Position numbers and translations under genes: made by a program. Shown here one piece after another: positions 1-10,006 of a DNA stretch of 64,000 nt. The notes under the pieces are model-generated. The model had not been told where the DNA came from and ran no database searches. It saw only the letters and a list, made by a program, of their open reading frames with translations. The DNA comes from Cryphonectria parasitica EP155. Taxonomy: Eukaryota > Ascomycota > Sordariomycetes > Diaporthales > Cryphonectriaceae. The DNA is taken from assembly GCF_011745365.1 (NCBI RefSeq), contig NW_024468910.1, positions 4,244,068-4,308,067 on the forward strand, in the 5' to 3' direction. The stretch's first letter is position 1. The number at the start of each line of letters is the position of its first letter.

Positions 1-1100
1 TCCTGTCCAAAGAAGATCATGACCTCTTCCTCGGGTCGCCAACCTACGACCTCATCGTGGCCTGGGTCTTTGGGCTGTCCGAGTCCGTCATCGACACACC
101 CATATCAGCCATCAAGGACGACAACCTGAGCCCCACGGTCAAGAAGATGATAGCGATTCTGGACGAGACCGAGCAGCTCGTCTACCAGAACCCGCCCGAC
201 GACCAAGGCGGTTCACGCTTCGGCAACAAGCGCTTCCGAGACTTCCTCGACGGCGCCAAGGCACGCTCTCCGCAGTGGCACGCTGACCTGGGCGTCACGC
301 AGGCCGGCGCAGAGGCCGAGCTCACCACCTACCTGAGCCAGTCCTTTGGCAACCGCCGGCGCATCGACTATGGCTCAGGCCACGAGCTCAACTTCCTGGT
401 GTGGCTGCTGTGCCTGTACCAGCTGCGGGTGGTGGGCCGCGCCGACTTCCCTGCGCTGGTGCTGCGGGTCTTTACGCACTACCTCGAGGTCATGCGCGTG
501 GTGCAGTCGACGTACTACCTGGAGCCGGCGGGCTCGCACGGCGTCTGGGGCCTAGACGACTACCAGTTCCTGCCGTTCCTCTTCGGCGCCAGCCAGCTGC
601 TGCACCACAAGTACATCACGCCGCGGGCCATCCACCAGGAGCTGATGCTGGAGCAGTTCGGGCGGGACTACCTCTACCTGAACCAGATCGTGTTTGTCAA
701 CAGCACCAAGACGGTAAAAGGCCTGCGGTGGCACAGCCCCATGCTTGACGACATCTCGAGCGCCCGGTCGTGGGAGAAGGTCGAGGGCGGCATGCGGAGG
801 ATGTTTGTGGCCGAGGTGCTGCGGAAACTGCCCGTTATGCAGCACTTCCTGTTCGGCTCGCTGGTCCCTGCCGCCGACGGCATGAGCGACCAGGCGCAGC
901 AGCTCGGCGGGCTGCCTGATGAGGAGGAGGACGACGAGGGCGGCGAGGTCCAGGTGTTTCAGGAGGGCGGGGTGCGACATGTACACCAGCAGAACGGATG
1001 GGGCGAGTGCTGCGGGATCAAGGTACCAAGTGGTGTCGCTGCCGGCATGGAGGCGATGAAGCAAGGGCAACAGCAACTGCGCAGGATACCGTTTGATTAA
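1..1100 (+). CDS. RRD1: PP2A activator PTPA (Rrd1-like), 5' end missing
   Basis: This is the C-terminal 365 codons of a phosphotyrosyl phosphatase activator, a peptidyl-prolyl isomerase-like protein that activates PP2A-type phosphatases. The frame is open from base 3, so the start lies left of the window; the first Met-like codon in view (base 57) is GTG inside the domain and is not a start. Family blocks seen include FGNKRFRDFL, YGSGHELNFLVWLLCLYQL, GVWGLDDYQFLPFLFGASQ and LNQIVFVNSTKTVKGLRWHS. After the domain comes an acidic linker (EEEDDEGGE) and a tail with GWGECCGIKVPSG ending RRIPFD. A tail of this kind makes me favour the Rrd1 rather than the Rrd2 paralogue, which is inference. Stop is TAA at 1098-1100, with AATAAA overlapping it. 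No intron is visible in this part. Confidence 0.93.
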   Translation, partial: LSKEDHDLFLGSPTYDLIVAWVFGLSESVIDTPISAIKDDNLSPTVKKMIAILDETEQLVYQNPPDDQGGSRFGNKRFRDFLDGAKARSPQWHADLGVTQAGAEAELTTYLSQSFGNRRRIDYGSGHELNFLVWLLCLYQLRVVGRADFPALVLRVFTHYLEVMRVVQSTYYLEPAGSHGVWGLDDYQFLPFLFGASQLLHHKYITPRAIHQELMLEQFGRDYLYLNQIVFVNSTKTVKGLRWHSPMLDDISSARSWEKVEGGMRRMFVAEVLRKLPVMQHFLFGSLVPAADGMSDQAQQLGGLPDEEEDDEGGEVQVFQEGGVRHVHQQNGWGECCGIKVPSGVAAGMEAMKQGQQQLRRIPFD

Positions 1101-1733
1101 TAAAAAATAAAAAAACCAAAAAACCGGGCGCTGTTTGGATGATAGATGAAGATTGTCTTGTCAGCTAAGAGAGAGGGAGATAGAAAATTCAGATTGAAAA
1201 CAAAAGATACCAACTGCTATCAGTACTACACAAGACCGAGCATCTCTGCATACTTGGTCAAGTCACTTGTCAACCTGCACAGTAAGAAAAACCAGACCCC
1301 GAAAGCAGAAATAGGGACCTTTTTTTTCTCTTTTTCTTCTTTTTTTGTTTTTTTTTTTGAGACCAGAGAATTGAATTTCAGTAGGCTAAGAGAATGCTGC
1401 TAGATCTAATAATATCAAGAAAGCCGTAGAGGTCGTGTCGTGATACCCAATAGTGGGAATGAAATGCAATCGGAAAAAAAAAGGATCGTAAGTAGCAAAG
1501 AGGCCGAAAAAGCCCTAATCGATGCTCGTGTGCATGCCATACCAATGCAATCTGCTTCCCTGCACTCATCATCATTTTCACACCATTTGCTGTTGATGAG
1601 GTTTTTTTTCTTTCTCTCTCTCGCCTCCTTCTCTCTTGTCTTTCCTCTTTTACCTTTTTTACCTTCTTCTTTTCTTTTCTCTTCCTCTCCTCGTCAGGTT
1701 GTTGTCATTCGTCGTCGTCTTCTTCTTCTCTGA
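1101..1733. other. Convergent intergenic spacer
   Basis: This holds the 3' flanks of the PTPA gene (+) and the secreted apple-like protein gene (-). A/T-rich runs at 1100-1130, a T tract near 1319-1360 and a long C/T-rich stretch at 1590-1735 are seen. Short ORFs here are low-complexity and have no coding character. Confidence 0.6.
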
Positions 1734-3325
1734 TCAATAGTCAGGAGTGCTAGTGATGTTGAGATACTTGTTCGGGCTCCCACAAGCCAGATCGAACCAG
1801 ACGCCAGCGGCGTTCTCGTACAGCTTGCCGACGACATAAGGGATGGTGGCGCCGTAGAGATCGCAGCGGGCGGAGCCGGGGATGCCCTCCTCCTCGTGGA
1901 ACTCGTACGAGGCACAGCCGCCCAGGTGGTCTGGGTTGTCGTAGATGTCGCAGAACTGGTAGCAGCCCTCGAGGGTGACCTGGACGCCGGAGCGGTTCTC
2001 GACCCAGGTGCCGAGGTAGTAGTCGCCCAGGGAGGTGCCGTGGACGTCGCAGTACGTGTCGGAGGGGTTCGGGGTACCCGTGGGCATGGACTGCGGCGAG
2101 CCGGTGATGGTGCCCGTGATGGAGGGCACGACCGAGGTGATGGGGATGGTCTGGATGGACGAGGCTGTCACGAGCGGGGTCATGGTGGTGGCGATGACGA
2201 AAGTGGACACGCTGGGGGCGGACACGGAGAAGAGAGGCGTCTCGGAGAAAGGGGGGATGGGCACGGGCGTCTCCACGATGATGACCACGGTGCTGCTGCT
2301 TCCTGGGTACTCGGTGAGGGTGGTGAAGGGAGACAGCGTCTCGGTGGGCGGCACCTCCACCGGCGCGGTCAGCGAGGTCTCGATGACGACGGCGATGGTG
2401 CTGCTGCTGTTGATGAAGCCCGTGAGGGTCTCGATGGGCGACAGCGTCTCGATGGGCGGCGACGGCGAGACGGTGAAGTTGAGGGGAGGCACAATGATGG
2501 AGAGAGACGGGCCCACTGTGAAGGTTGGCGAGACGGTGTTGGTGAGGGTGACATTGCTGGTGCTCGGGACCGGAGGCGGCAGCTCCGACGAGGGGGTGGA
2601 GATGCTGATGTTGACCAACGGAGGCAGAGAGGTGCTGATGTTGACCACAGGAGGCAGCGAGGTGGGAACAACCGGGGGCAGGGTCGAGATGTTGAAAGGG
2701 GGAGGGATCTCCAGAGTCGACGTGGTGTTGGGCGCCGCGGTCAAAGTCAAGTTCTCTGGGATGCCGGTGGGCACGATGGTGAGGGGCAGCGAGCTGATGG
2801 GAGGCGGCAGGGTGAAGGTGACGTTGGGCAGCGTGCCGGTGAAGTTACCAGTAGCATTGGCCACAACAGACGACGAGGGGAAATACGTGATGGTGGTCGG
2901 CTTGGTGACCGTCACAGTCACGTAGCGGATCTGCACAGGGCACACATTGACCGAAGTGGCAGAGGTGTGGACGCCAAGAGCAGTGGACGTGATGGTGGTA
3001 GGGTTCGCATCTGCATCCTCGGCGTCGCGCTTGACGACAGCCTCATTGTCGCCACGATGCTCAAGAGCACCGCTGAGTCTCTGCCAGAGCTGCAAAGAGA
3101 AAAAAGAGTGTGTGGTTAGTTAAATGTGTGTGTGTAAGAGAAAAAGAAAAAAAATAAGAACTGGCTGAGACTTTTTTTTTTTTATATATATTCTCAAATC
3201 TCTCTTCCCAAGACGAGACCTTGGGGGGGAAGGCTTTGGAATTTGCTCACATTTCTGGGCTGAGGGAATGCGGCGGCCTGCAGAGACAGCAGGGATCCCA
3301 GAATCCCGAGAAGCGCTTGTTGCTT
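1734..3325 (-). CDS. Secreted Ser/Thr/Pro-rich protein with C-terminal apple/PAN-like domain
   Basis: Two exons, 3325-3248 and 3089-1734, are joined across a 158 bp intron (donor GTGAGC, acceptor TTTGCAG, phase 0), giving 477 aa. The start ATG gives a signal peptide (MKQQALLGILGSLLSLQAAA). A KR pair in EAVVKRDAED about 20 residues further on could be a Kex2 site. Residues about 60-365 are a Thr/Ser/Pro/Val-rich, mucin-like stalk with degenerate internal repeats. The last 110 residues hold regularly spaced cysteines (YCDVHG, GCYQFCD, GCASYEF, ARCDLYG, LACGSP), resembling fungal PAN/apple-like ligand-binding folds. No GPI signal or C-terminal membrane segment is seen, so it is probably secreted or held in the wall. 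The domain name rests on cysteine spacing only; WSC-type would be the alternative. Confidence 0.8.
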
Positions 3326-4442
3326 CATATTTTTATAACGAAGGACCAAGCAACTTTTAAATATAGAATAATATCTTGATTTAAAAAAGATATTAGAGAA
3401 CAAACAATAGCGAGTGAAGACTCCCCTGGAGAAGAAAGAGTGTTGTTGTGAATTTGAGGAAAAGGGGAAGGGCACTGCTGCTGCTGCTGCTGCTGCTCTG
3501 ATGATCCTGATACGAGAGAGAGGAAAAGATGCATACTGAGTTGAGAGCACCTTCGAGGATTCTTATAGACATTCGACATGATGCGGACTCTCTTCTCTGG
3601 AGCTGTTGATTTCTTCTCTTCTCCTTCCCCTCCGGTCTGCCACCGTGAGGGATGACATTCGCAGCTGGGGCTTGGAAACTGTCTAAGTGACAAGGGATGT
3701 CAGTGTAGTGGCCGGGCACAAGGGAACACTCACACATCTCGGCCTATGCCCAGCAAGGGAGACGGAAACCATTGTACCACCTCGAGACATGAGGCAAGCC
3801 AAGTTCAGAAAAGTCCTGCACAGAAAGACACAATATGACTTTACAACACCCGCTATACACCTGCCCTGCTTTGATTCATTGGATTCATTTGCTGCTTAAG
3901 AGTCCGCCCTTGGTTGCCTAGTGTGTACACGGAACGGCCTGACTCCCTTCTCTCTGGACGGCGAGCTCTCGCCCAGCCGTCCTAAAGTCCTCGCTCCTGG
4001 GTCCAGACCTGAAACCTTTTTTCTCGTTTTTCTTCTCTTCTTCTGCTCTTTTCGTGTGTTGATCGACAAGGAGAGAACGCCACATGCGATAGGTGGGGTA
4101 TCGAAACAAGGCTCACTCTGAACGCCGATGTTCCCCCATGCTGTGCTTTGCGTGAAACAAGAAACGCACTTGATGCGTTGATTCGCAAAAATAAAAAAAA
4201 AAACGAAACAAAAAACCTCCCCCATAGGCTTATGATGTGTCTAGCCCGTGCTGCAAGCTTCCAGTAGTAGCAAATCATGCCGTTAGGGAGAGACATATTG
4301 GCTGTAGTCATCTTTTTGCCTCTGAGACCCTGCCTCAACCTCGCCCTGATGTGCTGCGCTGCGCTGCCTTTTTTGTCCAGGCATACTGACTCCTGCAATT
4401 TGCCAGCCGTGTGCTGTGTGCAACAACTTTTTGCTCCTTTAC
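3326..4442. other. Intergenic spacer, likely promoter of the apple-like protein gene
   Basis: About 1.1 kb lies between two minus-strand genes. It holds a (CTG)n run at about 3475-3498 and A/T-rich sequence at 3310-3400 just upstream of the secreted-protein start. T- and A-rich tracts occur near 4016-4050 and 4190-4210. No convincing gene or structured RNA is seen. Confidence 0.5.
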
Positions 4443-5477
4443 TCAATCCTCCCAGATGGTCTCCAGATCCAGGTCGCCCCGTCGCTCAGCGCCACAGACA
4501 CTCCACCGCTTGCGCTTGTCTCTGGTGCCAAATCCCATAATGGTCCGGCCCCGCACAGGCGTGTCTAGACTGCTGCGTCCCTTGGGCTCGCCTCCGTCCT
4601 CGGCGTCGGCTGCAGCCTTGAGCTGTGCGATCTTCTCTGCCTCCACCGCTGCCTCCTCCGCGTCAGGGGTGTCCGGGATGGTCTCCAAGCTGGAGATGCT
4701 GGGGCTCCTGGACCGCATGGAGATGGGTGTCGAGGGTATGGAAGAGGAAGGTGGGTATGCCGAGGAGAAGGAGTAATTGTCGCCGGCAGCAGGGTCATAC
4801 GGTCGCTGTACCGGAGACGAGGCGACCGAAGACCACGACGAAGTAGTAGTAGAGGAAGAAGAGTAGCCCCCGGCGGTGGAGGAAGTAGAGGAGCCTGCAA
4901 CATAGCGGAGGGGCGATGATGGGCGTCTATGCCGGACTGCTGGCGCCGATGTGATGTCCAGATTTGGTATGCTGCTCCGCTCGGACAAATGTCGCTCTGG
5001 GTCCAGTACAGAGCTCCGCGTGGGCGAGACTGGAGGGTAAATGTCATCTACAGGTTTCCGCATGGCACGAGACCGATGAGGAGACCCCGAGGGGCTCTCA
5101 GGTCGAGGTATGAGAATATGGCCCAAGCCATTCACACCAGGCAGTGACTGTGCTCGTCCCATGGGCGGGGGTCCCAGAGTGGCAGCCGACTTGGACCTCA
5201 TATGATTGCCTGACAGCGGCGAGGTGGTCCTTGGCCGGTAGGGAAGGGCAGCGGCATTCCAAGTGGGAGAGACGGGGGAGGCGGGGGCAGGGTCGGTGGC
5301 ACGCCGCATGGTGGGAGGTTTTCGAGGAGAGTCGAGGTCGGAAGCGAAGGCAGTAGCAGGAGAGGAGGAGGAGGGCGACGACGATTGGAGGGTATAATTG
5401 GAGTGTTGGAGGCGAAGTGTGGGAAGAGGTGCAGGTCGAAAGTCCTCGAGCTTCTCGGTCTCAGGAACGGACTCCAT
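4443..5477 (-). CDS. Disordered Ser/Pro-rich fungal protein, function unknown
   Basis: Single-exon model of 344 aa. I start at the ATG at 5477 (context CCAACATGGAG); the open frame runs up to 5591 but that stretch looks like 5' leader. Nearly the whole protein is predicted to be disordered: Ser, Pro, Thr and Arg dominate, with many SP/TP sites (PVSPTWN, TTSPLSG, PPVSPTRSS, RRPSSPLRY) that proline-directed kinases could use. The C-terminus differs: a basic patch (GTRDKRKRWSVCGAERRG) followed by an acidic end (DLDLETIWED), which has the look of a conserved linear motif. A Ser/Tyr tract lies near residues 205-225. I do not recognise the protein; a regulatory or scaffold role is a guess. Confidence 0.75.
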   Translation of the reverse strand: MESVPETEKLEDFRPAPLPTLRLQHSNYTLQSSSPSSSSPATAFASDLDSPRKPPTMRRATDPAPASPVSPTWNAAALPYRPRTTSPLSGNHMRSKSAATLGPPPMGRAQSLPGVNGLGHILIPRPESPSGSPHRSRAMRKPVDDIYPPVSPTRSSVLDPERHLSERSSIPNLDITSAPAVRHRRPSSPLRYVAGSSTSSTAGGYSSSSTTTSSWSSVASSPVQRPYDPAAGDNYSFSSAYPPSSSIPSTPISMRSRSPSISSLETIPDTPDAEEAAVEAEKIAQLKAAADAEDGGEPKGRSSLDTPVRGRTIMGFGTRDKRKRWSVCGAERRGDLDLETIWED

Positions 5478-8400
5478 GTTGGCGATATCCCCCGGTCTGG
5501 TGGGTTGGCCAAGAGTGTCACCGTGAAGTCGCAGACATAGAGAGAGGAAAAGGTGAGGCCTGTCCTGATTCGCAGACGAGGAGACACGCACAAGCTCGCT
5601 GTTCGCTCGAGGGAACTGCTGTCGCTGCGGTGATCGATATTCGTGAATTGAGGCTGGAGGCTGGACTTGTGCGTATGTACGGAGGATTCCTCGACGAGGC
5701 GGTCGGACGAGTCCTTGCTACCTTAGCGAGCAAGACTGGCGGGCCAGGGGATGCATGTGCATGTGTACTGGGGGTACTTGGGACCAGAAGATACCACCAC
5801 CAGGCATGCGCGGTATGGCGGTGAGTTGGAAAGTTGACGTTGAAGGCTGGGAGCCAACAGTCCAGGGAGGGGCTGTGATTGTGTGAGACTTTGTAATATG
5901 TCGAGGTCAAAACCTGCCCGTGTTTGTCTTGAGCGTTGCTGTCGTCCTAATCCAACGCGAAACCCTGAGCCATTTCAGCTCATCCTGCTCTTCTCTGTTG
6001 CCTCGCACTTGTGATACGACGACCGAGACGTCTCTTTCGTCCCCTTCAAATCGCTGGCTCTTGACGGTTGACGAGCCTTTGTTGGTATCACAACAGAGAG
6101 CACCTTGTTTGTCGAAAAAGTGTGGTGGTGGTTGGGGAAGGTCGAGAAATGGAATTTAAGAGAATGCCGGTTTGGGGTTGGCGGAGGGGCCGAGGATAGT
6201 CGAGTCAAGAGAAACGGGAGGCGGTTTAAGTCAACAATTTTGGCCGGCAGTGTCTGGAATCCTGTCTGCACAGAGACAGAGGCACAGGCAGAGAGGAGGG
6301 GTTGTCGCTGGGGGGATGATGCTGAGGGGCGTTTTGGGGTAAACGGTCTGCGTTGATCTCCTGACTACTGCCTAGGTGCCTTAGCACAAACTACTTAGTA
6401 TACAGTTTAGCACACTTGGTGGCCCTTCACCGGGCCAGCAGGTGATCACCATGCCTGACAGCGGGGTGAAAAGTGGACACAGAGTTCGGGTCGGAAGGGG
6501 ACGAGGACCCTGAGTCAGGCACTGACTGCGTTGATTGGAGACGCTCTACAGGGCCAAGTGGACCGCGGTTGGTCAACGGTAGGCCAAGAGCCTCTGACTA
6601 CTGCGTCTGCCGCCTGTGCATAAAAAAGGAATGCCCCTTTTCCATGCTGACTTGGGGGGAGGGGTTTACAATAATCAAGAAGGAGCCACCGCTATTTCAA
6701 GTCGTTACCATGGTAAGTACTTTAAGTACTTATGCAAGAGAAGTTACTGCTGCTTTCCCCCTTTGAGGGTGCAATGCATGCGACCACCCAACCCACACAA
6801 ATGACAGGGGAGAGAACCTGCGACGTCAAAGCCTGTTCGATTCGGTTTCTCTGAACCGAATACAACATTGCCAACCTGTCAATCTATGCCTCCATCAATC
6901 TGAATCACGGGCCGCCGACAACGTCACGTTTACGATAAATTGGAGTCATCTCCGATTCATATGACGAGTGGGCGACAACAAACTGACAGAGAAAGAGAGA
7001 GTGAGAGAGCATGACTGACGGTGGCGTAGCGCCATGGTTCATGGGACCATAGATTAATTACTCTTCGATCTCCTCACGTTTATGCGCATAGCCAACCAGA
7101 CCAAACCAACCCACCGACTCACCGCGCAATACTTGACCATTAGCCAATCATATCACACGTTCCATGGCTGCAACATCCATCTCGAGCTCTGATCTATGGG
7201 GCAGCCATGTTTAGGTCTCGGCGGAAGAAAACAGAAGAGCATTTATGGGCATTCCACTCAAGCCATGCGGTGGGGCTGGGAGAGGAGAGGGTAGAAGCGA
7301 CGTTACAGATCCGAGTCTTATGTGGCACATCACGATTCACGACAATCCGATATCATTCATTCTGTCTTGCCTTTTCTTCTCTCTCTATCTCTTCCACGAT
7401 CCCTTCTCTACGGCGGGTGCAGCGGCTCGGAAGAAGAGATCCAAGGGAAAGGATTGAGAAAAGGAAAATAGGACAAGAAAAGGGGGGGGGGGAGCATAGC
7501 CGGCCACTCAAACGTCTGGAAAATTCTCTCCGGATATCGATGTTGGCACGCCCTCGTACGACGACGGCAAAGGTGTGTAGCGTGCGACCCCAACCACCTC
7601 ACTTACATACAGTTTGATGGATTTGGGATTTAAAGCATGCCGATCAACCAACCAATCCAGGTTCAGAATGATTGCCTCGTCTCAGAGAGGACAATTCGCC
7701 CGTTGATCCACAGATAAGACCTGGGTCTTGTCTGTCATTCTCATCCAAGGAGAGCCGGCTGCACAAAGGGTCTTGAAGAGCCTCGGACGGTCGTTGTTAT
7801 CGCTGCAGGTGGTGATGCGCTGGCCAAACTGCTAGACTCGGTCTGCGTCTCACGTCCCACAAGAGAGAGCCAAAGGTAAAAGTCGCTAGAGCTCTTCCCC
7901 AGCTTTCCTTCTTTCAGGGGGTTGCACCCGTACCGCACGGCGGGTCCCTCATGCCTTGCTCAGGTCGCTCCCAAAGTGGACCTCTACGCCTCCTCCGCCC
8001 AATGCGCCTTCTTCCCCCACTCGGGCTGGGTCGCCACGGGTCACTTGACCTCTTCCTGCTACGGTGCTACCATAGTACTATGGTACTACAATTACTGGAC
8101 CTGGTACTCTACTTTATCTTGCGGGGCCCGGTCCGCACCGCTCCCACTGCTCGGGGACCGACTCCCTGCCCTTGTGTCTCCGGGTGTTTGTGGGTACCAC
8201 TGAGACGGGGCATCACCGAGGTCACGGCGTTGTGTCACTCGGTCAGCCCGCCGACTGTGGTATGAAGTTGTTATGATGGGTTCTACAAAAGATGTCCATT
8301 GACATTGGACTGAGTTAAACTGTGCTGGATCCAATCTCAAGCCGCCACGGTGCGTGCGCTGATGGCCCGAAAGGCGCTCACTTGACTTGCTAATTGTTAC

Positions 8401-9033
8401 ATATTTCAGGTCTGGGAGTTCTCAAGGGCCAGGTCTGTCTGTGTGCACCAAAGGTAGAGAAACCATTGCATTCATCAGCCTCGACATAATATCCATACGC
8501 CGCCGCCATAACACCAGATATGTGATAAACCGCCCCAAAACCAACAGCCTGTGCCCCTCCCTCCTTGCCCCCTCTTTCCCCCCCAAAACCTCATATCAAT
8601 CTTCCGGTTGTCTCCTCAGGCATGGCCCTGCAGACGGCATTCATTCTACGGGACACCAGAACCAACACTCCACTGCGAGTTGGATCCAAAGACAGAACCA
8701 AACTTATCCTTACGTCTGGCCAGGATGTCGAAGGGTACTATTGTGTGCTGCATCGGCTGTCTGGTGGGGGTGTCGAGGAGACCAATCCGTCCTGTGTAAG
8801 TAATTCAAGGGGAAAAAATTACCAAAAAAAAAGTGACAAGCCGCAGTAACCGTACCGTATACCGAAGAAGGGGCTATATTTCTGGAAAAGGAATGTTTGG
8901 TACAGTTGTCGTCCTTTGATCTGGATGGACGGGTGCGAGGTGCGTTCGTGTCTGTCGTTTCTCGGAGGGATCGGAGCTGGAGGGCAAATTGAAACAAATT
9001 GCGGATCCTTGAAGTGCGTGTACGGGGCGATCG
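5478..9033. other. Long intergenic region (3.6 kb)
   Basis: No multi-exon gene could be assembled here. It contains the promoter side of the 4443-5477 gene, a direct repeat of TAAGTACTT at 6714-6731, G-rich runs near 7480-7490, an 18 bp perfect palindrome at 8068-8085, and a coding-like stretch at 8622-8796 ending in a splice-donor-like GTAAGT that I could not extend. Several 60-140 codon ORFs overlap on both strands without family features. Confidence 0.5.
8068..8085. repeat. Perfect 18 bp palindrome centred on AGTACT
   Basis: TACCATAGTACTATGGTA reads the same on both strands. Related AGTACT/TAGTACTA inverted repeats occur in other spacers of this window (23415-23437, 43703-43710). It could be a dimeric factor site or the footprint of a small element. 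Confidence 0.6.
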
Positions 9034-10006
9034 TCACGGCTCTTGGTCGGCGGGCGCAACGTCATCGTGGTAAGGGTCCAATGGCTCGTCCAAAGAATCA
9101 TGGCTCAGCCTCCGGGGCGGCGGCCTTTGCCGACCAAGGGCCAAAGCGAGCGGGTCAAGCCAGAAGCCGAGGACGCGCCATCCCCACGACGGTCTGGCAT
9201 GGCCGGGCGTGCTGGAGAGGGACATTGTGGTGCCGGACCTCCTGTCGGAGTACGAGACGAGGCGGGAGTGGTCGTGGTCCAGGCCGAAGACGTATCTGGA
9301 AGGAAGCTCACTCATCCAGCGGACCACCGCAGGGCTGGGCGGGCCTCCTCTTCCCTCCACGTCGGGCTCGGTGTCGTCCTGGTTTTCGAGGTCGATACGG
9401 TCGGCGGAACGGTCCGTAGCGGCAGGGGGCCAGTCCATGATGTGAGCGACCGATGCCGTCACCAAGCTCAGCGTGGCGAGGTAAAGCGGAAGCCAGGCAA
9501 CCAAGTCCGTCCGGAAGGGGCCTGCGGGGATGATGATGACCAAGAGGAGAACCAAACCTGGGGGCCCAGTATAGCATCCGGCCCTGCCCCAGTGGTCAGT
9601 GGTGGTTAGTGGTTTCACCAAACATGGAGAGGGAGAGAGAATGGGGGTGGGGAGGACCTGGAAGGAGGAGGTGTAGTAGGAGGAGGACTCGCCTGAGAAG
9701 TGCGTCGAGGTTTAAAAGATGCCAGACCACCGCAGAGAGCGCAAACGCGGGAAGGAGGCTGTGAAACCGGTGAGATGGATACATGACAGACGTAGTGAGG
9801 GAGGGCAGTGCATGACAGGCCGTTCGCCGCAGGCGCAAGACTCACACGTCGCAGTATCGATGACCCTCGGTGGCGCTGATGGGGTCGAAGACGGCGCACC
9901 CGATCATCACGCTACATGAGACGACGTTGGCAAGCCAGTATGCCCAGCGGCATCGCTCTTGGAGCCAGCCCAGGGCGCTGGTGAGTGTTTCCAAACCATG
10001 CCCCAT
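9034..10006 (-). CDS. Small membrane protein with about three TM segments, function unknown
   Basis: Exons 10006-9846 and 9583-9034 join across a 262 bp intron (donor GTGAGT, acceptor GGGGCAG, phase 2) to give 236 aa starting MGHGLETLTSALGW. Hydrophobic segments lie at about residues 25-43 (WLANVVSCSVMIGCAVF), 63-78 (GLVLLLVIIIPAG) and 83-105 (LVAWLPLYLATLSLVTASV). After them comes a long charged tail of about 130 residues, acidic then basic (LENQDDTEPDVEG ... GRQRPPPRRLSHDSLDEP), probably cytosolic. The intron falls between TM1 and TM2, and both sides are hydrophobic and in frame, which supports the model. No signal peptide or known family motif is recognised. Confidence 0.7.

Noticed and set aside
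1896..3119. 407-codon + strand ORF rich in Gly, Arg and Asp
   Set aside because: Antisense shadow of the Thr/Ser/Pro-rich secreted protein; composition follows from complementing its codons.
5417..5910. Overlapping 130-135 codon ORFs upstream of the 4443-5477 gene
   Set aside because: No features; probably leader and promoter sequence.
7207..8265. Several + strand ORFs of 70-136 codons
   Set aside because: Mutually overlapping, no family motifs, no splice-supported extension.
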